A stretch of 64,000 bases of DNA. It comes from Diorhabda sublineata (taxonomy: Eukaryota; Arthropoda; Insecta; Coleoptera; Chrysomelidae). Numbering within the stretch: position 1 is the first letter of the stretch; each line of letters starts with the position of its first letter. Shown here in pieces: positions 12,950 through 26,600 of this stretch. Position numbers and translations under genes: made by a program. The notes beneath the pieces were generated by a model. The model was not told the DNA's origin, ran no database searches, and was given only the letters and a program-made list of their open reading frames with translations. The stretch spans positions 35,805,385 through 35,869,384 of the forward strand of contig NC_079479.1 in the NCBI RefSeq assembly GCF_026230105.1, written 5' to 3'.

Positions 12950-15555
12950 AACTGAAGCCCAAATAAGCTGAAAATTCATAAGTTCGATTAAAATAAAGAG
13001 AGTTTGGCAACAATGTATTGCGTTTGAAATGAACGTCACATGATTTCAATACCTTGTTGTCAGACATTATCAGTATTCCGTAAATTGATGGTATTACCTT
13101 CAGCGTTACAAGTTGATACTTTATCGGGCCAATCGCATCTGTACGTTTCTCCATTAAACGCCAATCCTTCGGGACAATCGAATACGTACGCGTGTCCATC
13201 GACGCAATTTATAAATTTTCCACAATTAGCTTCGTCGCCCATTCTATAATAACCGAATTGGTGGGGACAATCGTCTGTTGGTTGAGCGGGATCTACAAAA
13301 ATTCGTAATAATTAAAGAATAACCTCGTATTGTTAAATCGACTTACGTGTTTGTTCTCTTCCTGTACAGTCTACGTCAATGGGATATTGACATGGGAATG
13401 CGAATATGTCTGACGCAGCGTTAAATAGAAGCCCGTCCGGACATACTTTTTCTTCGGCAACTCCATCTTTGCATTCTATGTACCTGTAGAATAGAATTTC
13501 GAATGAAATTTAATTTCGTTTTTTCCACTATTTGCGATAACACTGGCAACCCTGCGTAGAAGTGACAGCATTATTAAAAAGCAATTTCATTCTAGTCGGC
13601 GTTGTTTGACATGGAGGGAAACGAAATTATTTTTCTTTATTTTTTAAATTAGTTATTAAATATTTTGCACGTGTTATTTTTAATATATTTTATGACGTAA
13701 ATACAGGGTATAGTTATTGTGTGTAAAAGAATTTCATTGTTTGTGCTGTGGAGTGTTGTATGTACTACCTATATCGTAATTTTTCTCGGGATTGCCAGAT
13801 AAATATGTAAGTACTATCAATTTTTGTTGAAAAATGCCCTATTATATAAAAGATAAACAATTTTTAAATATCATTACCCGTCGCAAGTGCTAGTGGGGAA
13901 ACGACCGTTTTTTTCTGGACAAGCTCTCGAATTTACTGCAACTTGTGGTGTATTTCTTACAAAATCACTTTGGTAGATTGGTTGTCGATAATTTTGGCTG
14001 TAGGCTGAAAAGTATCATTTTTAAGTAAACTTTATGAGAATATCGGATTTGTATTTAATGTTTTTGAGCGGGAATTAATGTAGGCCACATCATCACCACT
14101 AAAGAGATCGGTTCGAACTTCGTACTTATTCGGCCGAAACCGGACATGCCGCCATTTAATAATAAAACGAAATATTTTTAATTGTAAACATTTATTTTCT
14201 ACCTATTCGTATGAGAGGGTGTAGTTTAATGTTTTTTTATAAATTAAAAATTTATGTCCTATTATCAACCTACATTTTTTTCACACCTTAACAAAAAAAA
14301 AATAGTAGAATCGATGTTATGATTTAACTAATAATCGATTACGTAAATATTACTTTCTCTATTGATCTCAAAAAATAAGCAATAAATAATTTGTTAATAA
14401 TTATTGTCGTTTATAATATTAATTTTGAAATATTCAACGCATTGTTATCAGTTATCAGTCGTTGATTTACATACGGGGTAGTGCAAAAATACTTTTTTCG
14501 ATACTTCAATCGATTTGGTAAAACGAGTTACGTAATTTTTCTTTCACTCAAGGCGTATCTTCGAAATTGAAACTTTCACGAGAATATTATATTTATGAGA
14601 ATATTCAAAATGTCAAGGTAACCGTAGGTTAGTTAATTACCTGTTTTATCAACTGAGAAAATTGTTTATTGCCGAGGGATTGTCACGTGATCGTCTAATC
14701 AATATAAATGTCATCAATATACAGGGTGCGAAAGATATATAACAAACATATTAATATTATTACGTCTTAATTAGCTATTTAATGGCGTCCAACGACTAAC
14801 TAATTAATTATTATAACGAAAATATAAATTTTCCACACTACTAATATCTTCAATCATTATAAACAACATCCTGTATTAAATATTGTAGTGAATATCGAAT
14901 CTGAGATTATGGTTATTTAAATGTAATCGAATATATAAATATTCCGATCACGTGTCCCTAATACAGCCTTGTAAAGATATTATTTTTGATTCGATGATTC
15001 GTTTCAGTAAAATACGAGGGTTATTCGGAAAGTGTCTAATCGCAATCGTTTTTCAAACATTTTTTTTTGGAGCAATTAGAGTTTTCCCTGTAGTTATTGA
15101 CGTGTCTACTTTACGTTTAAACAACAAGTACGAATCGATGCGACGATCTAAGCTTACCGAGATATCTGCAAATATAACGAGACTAATTTTTCGAATAACC
15201 CTCGTATAAAAACTATGTAGGCAATTTAATAACCTACTATCGAAATTATTCCGAAAATTACGAGTTTTTTAGTCTAAAAATAGGATGAACTGCGTAATAA
15301 GGAAACGTGACGTGTATTCGAATTACTTATATACAGATTGTCCAATTAATTGGTTCATAATATTCTTTAATATTAACTTTCACTGTAAAGTTTTATCAAA
15401 ATTCCGAAACCCAAATTCGTAAAAATAATCAATATCGAAATACTGTCTAATTATTAAAAAAAAATATATTTTATAAATTAGGAGATAAATCGATTTTTGT
15501 ACTTACCCTGTATAATAAGAACGGCAGCGGTTAAAAGAACGCGTAGTGACCACAT
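12950..15555 (-). CDS. obst-E: Obstructor-E chitin-binding protein, 3'-truncated copy
   Basis: Secreted cuticle/peritrophic protein with CBM14 (peritrophin-A) domains that bind chitin in the extracellular matrix. Exons: 15507-15555 (signal peptide MWSLRVLLTAAVLIIQ), 13878-14004, 13347-13483, 13098-13292, and 12950-12967, where only codons for AYLGFS remain. Splice phases agree throughout. Two cysteine-rich domains are seen: ACPEKNGRFPTSTCDGYIEC onward to CTGREQT, and DDCPHQFGYYRMGDEANCGK onward to CDWPDKVSTCNAE. The string CNAEAYLGF at an exon junction is characteristic of obst-E. The third domain is missing: exon 5 runs straight into the minisatellite at 12949/12950, adding a short nonsense tail that stops before 12903. 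The full gene is expected at the left duplicate, outside the window. Confidence 0.92.
15013..15206. mobile_element. Tc1/mariner-type MITE in obst-E intron 1
   Basis: A 194-bp element with terminal inverted repeats TACGAGGGTTATTCG at both ends, flanked by (and including) TA, the mariner target duplication. CGAGGGT-type ends are typical of mariner transposons. There is no transposase; a short open frame across it is not a gene. Confidence 0.8.
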
Positions 15556-17697
15556 GGTGACTGTTAAACATCTAACATTAAAATAAACTTAACGAAAAAG
15601 AAGATGAATCTTCGCAACTCGAGTCGTTCGCTTACTTTTTGGCCAGTGGCGTGCATCGAAATTTGTTCAAACAAATTTTGTTCACTCAAACAACAAATAA
15701 TTTATTATAAAATAAATTCAGTAGGATACAACCTATTTTATTTGAAAAATATGAAGTACAATCAGTATATTACGAAAAGTCTTCATACAATTTAATTCGC
15801 GACAAGCTACGAAATTTAAATCTGTACATCGAATCTTCCAGATTCAAATCCTTGTGACTTTTTTCTGTTGAATAACCGTTTAATATTAATAGCCTTTTAA
15901 ATATCTCAATTCGAACTAAAAATTTCTAATTAATTAATTCTCATTTACATAAACTTTTATATCCACCCCTGTATATTTATTTTAAATTTTTAATGCTGCC
16001 AATCGCAAATCCACAGTATTGCCAACTTTAATTAGATTTACTTCGTTTTGGTTATGAATAATTTGTAGTTGAATTAAGTTACGTACGCCTATGTACAGAG
16101 ACCCCTTTAAAATAATATTCAAGGTCTTTAGAAATGATGAAAAAAGGTATTGAAGAGATATATCGGTTGTTTAAAATTTCTACGGCTGTTGAATCAATAA
16201 AATTACATAACACGGCGTGTTATAAAATCTGATAAACTTGGAGAAAACGACGAGAATGATATCTCATTACAAAGAGAATAAAACACTTATCATCGGTGTG
16301 GAATTATGCAATATATGATAGAATTGGTGTCGGAAATATTAAAAGAAACTCGTATATACTAATTATTTTATGCAATTGTCGTAAATTCTATCCTAACCTA
16401 TGAAAAACTGTCATATCAACCACTGGTGGAATAAGTTGCAGTGTTGCCAAGTTTATTTATTTTCCTAATGTAACTAAATATTTTGTAAATCTTGTCCTAA
16501 GTATGTTATTTGCATGAAAAATATTGGAAAATAGAAAAATTATTCTGCAAATATTTACTAGTAACGTAAGTGTTGAAATAATTATTATTTTATTATTTCA
16601 ATAAGGAAAATCATTTGTTCTACGGATTCCCCACCTCTACATTTACAAATATGTCAAATACAACAACTCACAACATTTTATTTTGTGGAATTATATTCCT
16701 TTTGTTTAATTTTTTATTAATTTGTATTTAATTGAAAAAAAAAATCCATTACTTTATTCAATGACCTCAAATTATAATAGAAATACATTCCTCCATTTTG
16801 TTTTCGTTTTAGACTTGTTGTCAAGTACCACAGATCTCACTAAATGTCAAATTTCGATATTAGTTTTCAATGTAATGTTATAGAACACAATATACTAATA
16901 TTAATCGATTTAAAATCGATTCAAATTAATCCCGAATGATGAAAAAAAAAACACAAACATTTTAAACAAAAATAATATTATTGTATTCAAAACGTAAAAT
17001 AAAATTTGTTACAACACAATCGATTAGTTTGTTAGTCGACAGATTGACAAAATATAATACTGCTAACTGATCCTGAAAACATAAAATACGATAAGTCATT
17101 TGGAACGAGCGAAATCATCACAACACAACAAGCCACAATGACATGCGTTAAAGCATCTAAAATCACAGACGTTTAAAATTAAAAGCGACATCTATACTTT
17201 CAAAAATAAACCTAAAATAATAAGGTTTAAAGTTGCCCAGAAAACTGTAAGTGGTGTTAAGTGTAGAGATGGGAACTTCTGTTTATATTGTTATTCAGTT
17301 ATTTTTTAACTCGTAAATAGAAATTCCCATCTCTGTAAAAATAAACACCAACATTTTTAGGTTTGTAGCTATAGCAAGTTCTGAATTATTAAAAAGATAA
17401 AAGCAGCTACGTCATGAGTCTGGTATACATACAATAAATATTGAATAGATGTAGATCAAGTGGATATTAAGGAATTGATAATATATAAAATTTTGGAATC
17501 AAATTGGAATTTGCTATAGGCCGAGGTTCAGAAATATTTTTCTCACTCTTATATTTCCTCAATTTTCCTGAAAAATTAAATGATTCGAGGTTAGAGGTGG
17601 AAGTCAACAATTGCCAACTTTTATATTTTTTTATTGTTAATATAAAAAAAAAACGGTAAATAAAAATATTTTGTAAATTTTTTTGATAAATATGATC

Positions 17698-20600
17698 TTA
17701 TATTAAATATCGTTCTGGTAATGAAGGTGGCGTACCTGGAGGCGGCGGCGGAGCTGGTCTAGAAAATACTGGAGGCGGTGTTGATAATCTATAATCTAAA
17801 AACGTTTTTAAATGATCAATAGTGATAATAATTTGTTATTATTCAATTATAAACTTCGAAAAATAATTAGATCAAGCAACAGAAAGATTTATAAAAAAAT
17901 TACGTAGAAAATAAGTTATAACAGTGGATCTGGCAACACTGTCTAAAGATATAAATTGATGATATACCCCCACCGACTTCAGTTACTCTTCGATTGTGTT
18001 CCGTGACAGTCGTGTTTGTTGAGTGTTAGTTATCGACTGGATATTAACAATTAAACTTTTTAAAGTTTTTAAAATGTGAGTAAAAGTATTGAATTAACCC
18101 CGTTGCTTGTTCTAAATAGTAAAATATAAATTGAAAATTACTTTTTTTAGTCGCTATTGTCGGTTTATTAGAAACAGTTGATAGGGAATAGTGATTTTCT
18201 TCTTCTTTATTAATTAAAGTATTACTGGAACATTTCATCGTACAGTCACCTATTATATCTAAAGCTGATTTACAAGCTTGAAACATCGCCATTTTTTCTT
18301 CTCGTTTTTTAACTTCCGCCGGACATTCTTCTAATAAATTAATCTATAAAAACAAATTTCGATTTCCATAAGAGAAATTTTCGCAATTCCCGTTTATTTT
18401 CCACTCACCTGATCTTCTTGAGCATAAATACTGACGAGTAACTCTTCGAATATAAACATTTTCGTATTTTTAATTATCAAATGCGTGATTATTTTGGGAA
18501 CTAAATCTTTGGTGGCTTTGCTCACTATCGACATGTAACTTTCCACTAAATTTCTTATCACTTCAACTTGTCTTTTAAGTTGAGGATCGACGTCGTTATC
18601 TATTATCGCGTTATCTTCTTCTGTTTCATCGTTGATCGGCTTTTCGGGGTAAACGCCGGCTCTTAAGAACGACGCTTTCCACGAATTCATATCGTCTAAA
18701 GAACTACAACTCAGTTCCAATTGTTTGTAATCCTACAAATTTTGCTCTGAAGAGAACGTAAGTTTGCACAACTCCCCCCTAATTCGTATATAAATTCCAA
18801 ATAGACGCAAAATTAGTTCAATTTTGGGTACATTTTAAATCCCATGCTTCGATTCTTCAGAATCACCCTATATAATTGTTAACCGTTAACAGCTGTCTGG
18901 GTCTATTAGTTCGAAACAGTGTTGCCAGGCTTTTTTATCGACTTTTCTTTTTAGTATTTTGTTTTATAAAATTGCTAATTATTATAAAAATTGAGTTAAC
19001 TGTTAAAATTAAATAATTTCTAAATTTGGCTTAATGGCTTAATTTGGTTTTAATAAACAAATTTTTGTTGCGAAAACTTTCTTATTAGAAGTTTATAGTT
19101 CAATACCGGCAACGCTGGTTTAAATACATAAACGTTTAACGCGACGTTGTCATATGTAAAAATTCTTTAAGGTTTCAATTCTAATTTAATAATCTACTTC
19201 GAAAACAAGCTATAAACATAAAAGTATATTGAAAAAATATTAATATTTTTGTTATCGTCGCGAATATTATTTTTAATCTATCCATAATGCAATTTTTACT
19301 TTTACATATAAAAATAATTTAGTTGTGACAACACTGGTTCGAATTTATCTCTAGACTATACGGTTTTTACGAAGCGACGTTGTCATGTTGTATAAAATAT
19401 CTTTAAAAAACTTTGTAATCTGAAATTTTGTTGCATATGTTATCTAATTGGTTTTGTATGATCACGAAAGTGATGTTGTATGATAGTATCAACGTTCTTC
19501 TTACGATTTTTTTGTATTACAACGTTGCCATTTCACAATTTTAGGTACAATGTTTTTTTTTTTGAAAACAACATTTACTCCAACTTCAACCCTGTATATT
19601 AGTCACTAGTATAGAACTGAAGGAATACAATGTAGAAAGGAACTTAGACAGACGTTTTCTCAATTGATTCATGTCAACAATGAAACTATATCTCAAATAG
19701 CTGCCGAAATACAAAATGTCTTACACAAGCGTGTCAAATTTTTTTGTAATTTCTGGATTTTTTTGTTGTTTTTTCTAAAAATCATGTTACATTTCGATTA
19801 AAATGTGTAACTTTCTGCTGTAATCCTTTTTTTAGGACATCCCGATCGTTGGATAGTCATTCTCAGATTTATTAATAATTAATATAATGTTAAAATTTTG
19901 TTAAGGAAATTTTGATAAAAGTGGCAACAACGCGATACTACTTGGTGCGAAAAGAGAGAGAGAGATGTTGCTTGGCCGCCATTACAATGACATCATCGTA
20001 TGTTCGTAGCAGTTCTTGAAATCGAATTAAAAATGAAATTATACAGGGTCTACTCTAGTTTCCAATAACAGATAAATCAATTTGAAAACGAAATAAAAAA
20101 ATTAAACATTTTTTTGAATCTATTTCAATCTTCAAAACTTGAAAAAGAAAACGTCGAAATATAAATATTATAGCAGGTCATCTTACCTTATATACATTAG
20201 CGCCGTTGGGTAAGAATAAAGCAAAAGTTGGTTTCTTATTTATAAAACCAGATCCGACATCCCTTAATCTCAATTTATTTAAAGGTAAAATGTACTGAAT
20301 TTCCTTTTCCGTTTCATCTTTGTACCACGCCAAATTATCCGAAGACAGAACATACCAGAAGCTTCTTCCTTTTATAATACTTAGATTATGCAACGTCATA
20401 TAACCTTTTCTGATCACTTGATTACCCAAATGATCGTTACTGACCGGAACTGATTTTTTAGCTTGATTTTCAGCACTGAAATAATTTTTATTCTATTGGC
20501 AACACCGCAATATATTTCCCCTACTATTGACGTCATTAGTGAGATATTTGTTAGAGGTGGGCGATGTTACCATGGAATTAAACGGAACGACTTTGAAAAT

Positions 20601-23600
20601 AAAAATTTATACAGGGTTAATATGCACTTACTTGGCGAATCCTATAAAGTCTTCGTGGTTTGTATTCATATAAGACAATTGACAATGTATATAAACCGAA
20701 AGTTGGTCTTTACAAAATTCTTCTCTTCGTCTTAAATAATTCGTTATTATCCTCTCTACTATTTCTTTTAATCTCGGAAACCTCGACATCTACGAGAATT
20801 ATTAAATGTTTTGTAGAGATAATTTTTTTTACATTTACAGTGTTGCCGTACCTGATCTGTACACGTACGAATGATATTTATTAATTCGGTTACTACTAAG
20901 TTGACGCATTCTAGACACGGTTCTTTAAGTCTAGCTATCTGTTTTTTAACTATAGCGTCGAAAGCTAAATCGGGTGTAAAAAGCCCGATCTGAAACGAAA
21001 ATAATATATACAGGATGTCCAGTAAAAGACGATCGTAAATTACAGAAATGATAAATTGTTGAAATACTATAAAAAAAGTATTACAACGAGTTTATATACA
21101 GGGTGTACAATGAAAGATATATAATAAGAAGGAATTCTAACCTATAAAAAAATTATTATCATTTCTCTAATTGAAACGGCATTATATATACGGGGTGTAC
21201 AAAGTTTTTACCCTGATTCCGTGTATGTTGGCAATGGCGATCGCTATTTCTCGTCTTAATTCGCTTTCGTCGAATTCCATTTTGACTATTTCGAAAGGGA
21301 ACCGTTCGTGGAATATGCAATTAATTTTGGCACCACCCGAGAGTTCCGTCGTATTGACGTCGTCCGATCTAGAACCTTCTAACACTTTTTCGAAACTCAA
21401 CGCAAATTGTTGGATCATCCTATAAAATTTTCCGGTTTCATTTACGGAATTTCGGTTCGAAAAATTCATTCAAAAGTAATAATAATCGAAAATGACATAT
21501 TTTCGTGGTATCTACCTGATACTTTCGGCTAAATATTCCTGGGTAGTCATTTTTTTTTGAGTCCGTTTAAAAAATTTATCGATTTTAATGTCACCTGTTT
21601 ACGAAATACATATTACAAATATGACGTTTATTATAATATGTCAAAATACGTCTATATAATCTAGAATCATTTCTTTCTGAATTAATTTATATATTTTCAA
21701 GACTTTTTACACAATATGACAACGTCGCGTCGTTAAAACAATACACCTTAATTATAATTCGAACCAGTGTTGTCATATCGGTAAATAGAGTTGAGGTAAA
21801 GTTTTTTTTTTTTCTTTTAAATATTGATAGAAATGTAATTTCATTGGAAAACGCCTTTTCAAAGTTTACCTATTTGAACCACTTATAACTTGGGTTCTTT
21901 TTTCCAAAAAATACTAATAGTTTATAAAATTTTTTCATTTTCACAAACTTTATCACATCTCTATCAATATTTTCCTATACGCATAGAAATAATTAAGTTA
22001 TGGCAACACTGGTTCGAATTTAGTAGGCTGTATTGTTGTACAACACAACGTTGTCATATTGTGTGAAGAATTTTTAAAATAAATTCAATAATACAAGTTT
22101 CGATTTTAAGATATGTGATATTTGTGCATTGTTTAAATTTTTAAATTAAATAGGCATTCTCCTTTTCCCCATAAAACAATTTCCTGTTCAGATCTTTTTT
22201 ATGAAAAATTGAAAATAGTGGCAACAACGTGAACTATGATTCTTTGCCGTGATAGGAAAGTTGTCGTTTAGCGGCCATTACAATGACATCATATATTTCT
22301 AAGTCACCGTTCACGGAATACATATCAAAAATACTTCCTTATCCTTATTCTGATAATTAATAAAAAAATTCGATTAAATAGCCGAACTATAAATACATAA
22401 TAGAAAAACTGGCAACTACGCCTTTTCTTTTATGTGAACGAGCCTACTAGTAGTTAAGTTGCCAGGTGTATATTCAATATTGTAGCTGTGACGCTGAATG
22501 AATAAAGTCACTTGATATAAAAAAGAAGATTGTTGACAGTTCATGATATTGAAAGTGTGAATATTGTGTAATTGCATGAATCTGGCTTTGAATGAGTGAA
22601 TAAAGTACAAAAAAAACATTATGGTAAGTGATTCATTCTATTTTTAACCAATAAACCTTCCATTTGATATATAAAATTCAATTTACTCACGATTCGAATA
22701 GAATAAAATTGAAAAGTAAGTTTGAAGAGTCGCCATTAAATTATTAACGATATAAAAACAAAAATTTGATATATTATATTCATTTATTAGAGCAAAATAA
22801 TTTACTAGTAAACTTTTTAATTAAATATTTTTTTCATTTAAACAAAATACGCTGTTGCCAAATATCTTTTGATTCAAAACTTAATACTTACTGTAACAAC
22901 GCCTTGTTTTTCAAACTCGGATCGTCCGGGCTGAATTTCTTAAAATCTCCCAATTCTTTTTCCAAAATGATCATTTGTTTTTGTAATTTATCTCTCAATG
23001 AGGGTAATGTGTTTCTAATATGATTCGTTAGTTGTTCATTCAAAACTTTTTGTAAATATGGCGTTCCAAGTTTATCTGCAATGTGTCTATAAGCTGGGTG
23101 TCTAAAAAATATCAAAAACCATCGTACCTACTAGAAGAAAATCGAAAAAATTTTGCTTAAAAACTGTTTTTTTTGTATTTAGGTTACATATATATAAAAT
23201 AATGTCCTAATTGAATGATTTTTCCCCGCATAGATTCGAAACAAAATGGAAAAAATTATTTTTGTTACTGTATTAAGCAAATATACAGAGGGAAGTCGAA
23301 AAATTTCCTGATGATATGCAATAAAACAATAATTTCAATATATTTTGCATAAAATAGGGAAAAAATATCAAATTTTTGATTCTCGTGATAACTTTGAGTA
23401 ACCCTCGAAATTGTAAATGAGCAAATCTTCGAACTCTTACCCTAAAAAATATTTTCTTTCCGATTCCAAAGCGAGTTTGATATCTTTTTGACCATCGATG
23501 TCTCTTTGCGAACGATTTACTACCCCGACATAACCTCGTCTTAGGGGTAATAATTTATTTTCAAGAATTAATCTGGCGTCTGTACCTTCATCCATAATAT

Positions 23601-26600
23601 CTAGTTTTGTGATCACCCCTATTGTACGATATCCTTAAAAACAAACAACCGATCTGACAACGTTGCTAATTATATTGGAGGTTTAATCAATTTTACACTG
23701 TGCCGCGTTGCCAATTTTTCTATTTTCACTTGATCTATTTTCAATTTGATCATAAAACTGAATATATATTGAAAAATTCAATAAAAATCAATATTCTTGT
23801 AACGAAAACAGTATTGTTTGAAAATTAGTAGATTTACTGATGAATCTATTTATATGGCAACACTGTATAATATAATGTAATGTTCGTTTTATCAACAATA
23901 ATAATCTAAAATTAATTTCTCACAAGATTTTATGAAAAATATTCGTAGAGATAAAAATTTATTGCTTTAAATGTGATAAAAAAATATAAATAATATTGTA
24001 TTAAAATTTTAATTTAAAACATACGATTTTTCACTATATAAAAAGTTAATATCTATTATACTGAAACATGACAACAGCGCTAAATCTATTTTCAATATAT
24101 TTTGACAGACGAAATTCTAAGAATACGTTATTGTACTTTCATATAAGAATTGACTGTTCAATCGTTAAGATCAAGGCCAGTTAAAAAAATAAAAAGAAGA
24201 AAATCTTCATAGACACAGTCATACGAGAAACGCGACTTTATTATTTTGTACTTGTGTTTACGATTATGTGTCACGTGATAATATCCGTTATGTTTACGAG
24301 GGTATACTCGAAAGTAGTGAGTATAAATTAGATTCAGTTTACCTTGCGGATCAACTTCTCTTGCAATTTGTAAAGCATCTGAATTCGCTAAATCGGTATT
24401 GGCAGGCGTTACCGCCAAAATCAGACAAGATTCTTTTTTGATAAATTGCATAATCATATTTCTGATTTGTTGTTCGATGTCAGCTGGTTGATCTCCTATC
24501 GGTACTTTCGTCATCCCCGGTAAATCTATCAGTGTTAAATTCAGGACTGAAATGAATATTGAAAAAAAAAAAATTATACCGGGGTAATTCCAAAAGAAAT
24601 ATTTCGTAAAAATGAAAATTTATTGAAAAATCAACTATATTTGTATACAGGGTGATTCTTAAGTTCGGATTATTTCCAATTGGAATAAAAACTTACCGTG
24701 CGGGGAATAAATTTTCAGATTTATGGGAAGCGTTGAAATTCCTTTATTGTTTCCAGTAATTCTATCGGTTTCGGCTTCGATTTCTTTCCTAACCTCATCG
24801 AAATCGGTGAATTTCTTTCCCTTGTTATGCAGGAATTCGGCATATTCTATAAAAACAATTGAAAATATTATTTCGGGACACCCAGTATGTTATCGAATTT
24901 TCAATAGCGCAACCACGCCTTCCGTTGCTACGTATTATACAGGATGGGTCATTTATTTTGATTAAATTAATCAACTATTTAATTATACATATTGACTCAC
25001 CAAATTTGGAATGAATCAGTTGAAGGATAAGCGGCCTCCTGGTTACGATTCCCGATCCTCTCGGTAAAAAATCTCTGTAACAAAATATTTATTTAAAACT
25101 ACGTCACTAATTATCCGTTTTCAAGTTTTATTGGCGCTGTACGTAAATATTTGGACTCGAATTGTTTTTTTTTTTTTAATAAATTGTATAAAGAAAGCGC
25201 CTTTGAATATTTGACCTTGAAAAATATATTAAAAACGATCATTTCTTAAACAGAGACGTACTTATATAAAATAAATAAGTACAGAGACATAATAAACATA
25301 ACGAAACGTCTTAAAAACCTTTAAAAGTTACGATTTATACATTATTTTTAATTAATATATGAAATGGAAGTGAAAATATTGATTAGGAGTGGAAAACACG
25401 AGTGTAACCTCCTCTTAGACCGTCTACTAGTTACTGGAAAGGCGTTCAGAGGGTCTAATGATTGCCAGAGTGGCAATTGGAGCAGATTTTGAAAGGAATT
25501 GGTGACCTGTACCAACAGCGAAGTCACCAAGATCAATAAGAAAGAAGAAGAGAGTAGAACCTCCTCTTAGAGCGTCTGTTGGTCACTAGAAAGGCGACTG
25601 GAGCAGTTTCTGAAAGGAATTAGTGACCTATATCACCAATGAAGACACCAAGATCAACAAGAGACCAGATGGGAGTGGAAACTACTCTTAGAGCGTCTAC
25701 TGGTTTACCAGAGAGGCAATTGGAGCTGCTTTTGGAAGGAAACAGCAACCTATACCAACAGGGAAGTCACCAAGATCAATAAGAAAGAAGAAAAGAGTAG
25801 AACCTCCTCTTAGAGCATGTGTTGTTGACTGGAAAGGCGACTGGAGCAGTTTCTGAAAGGAATTAGTGACCTATATCACCAATGAAGACACCAAGATCAG
25901 CAAGAGACCAGATGGGAGTGGAAACTACTCTTAGAACGTCTACTGGTTTGTCAGAGAGGCAATTGGAGCTGCTTTTGGAAGGAATCAGCAACCTATACCA
26001 ACAGGGAAGTCACCAAGATCAATAAGAAAGAAGAAAAGAGTAGAACCTCCTCTTAGAGCATGTGTTGTTGACTGGAAAGGCGACTGGAACAGTTTCTGAA
26101 AGGAATTAGTGACCTATATCACCAATGAAGACACCAAGATCAGCAAGAGACCAGATGGGAGTGGAAACTACTCTTAGAGCGTCTACTGGTTTACCAGAGA
26201 GGCAATTGGAGCTGCTTTTGGAAGGAAACAGCAACCTATACCAACAGGGAAGTCACCAAGATCAATAAGAAAGAAGAAAAGAGTAGAACCTCCTCTTAGA
26301 GCATGTGTTGTTGACTGGAAAGGCGACTGGAACAGTTTCTGAAAGGAATTAGTGACCTATATCACCAATGAAGACACCAAGATCAGCAAGAGACCAGATG
26401 GGAGTGGAAACTACTCTTAGAACGTCTACTGGTTTGTCAGAGAGGCAATTGGAGCTGCTTTTGGAAGGAATCAGCAACCTATACCAACAGGGAAGTCACC
26501 AAGATCAATAAGAAAGAAGAAAAGAGTAGAACCTCCTCTTAGAGCATGTGTTGTTGACTGGAAAGGCGACTGGAGCAGTTTCTGAAAGGAATTAGTGACC

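Noticed and set aside
14952..15209. 85-codon open frame across the MITE
   Set aside because: It runs through a mariner-type MITE and has no transposase motif.
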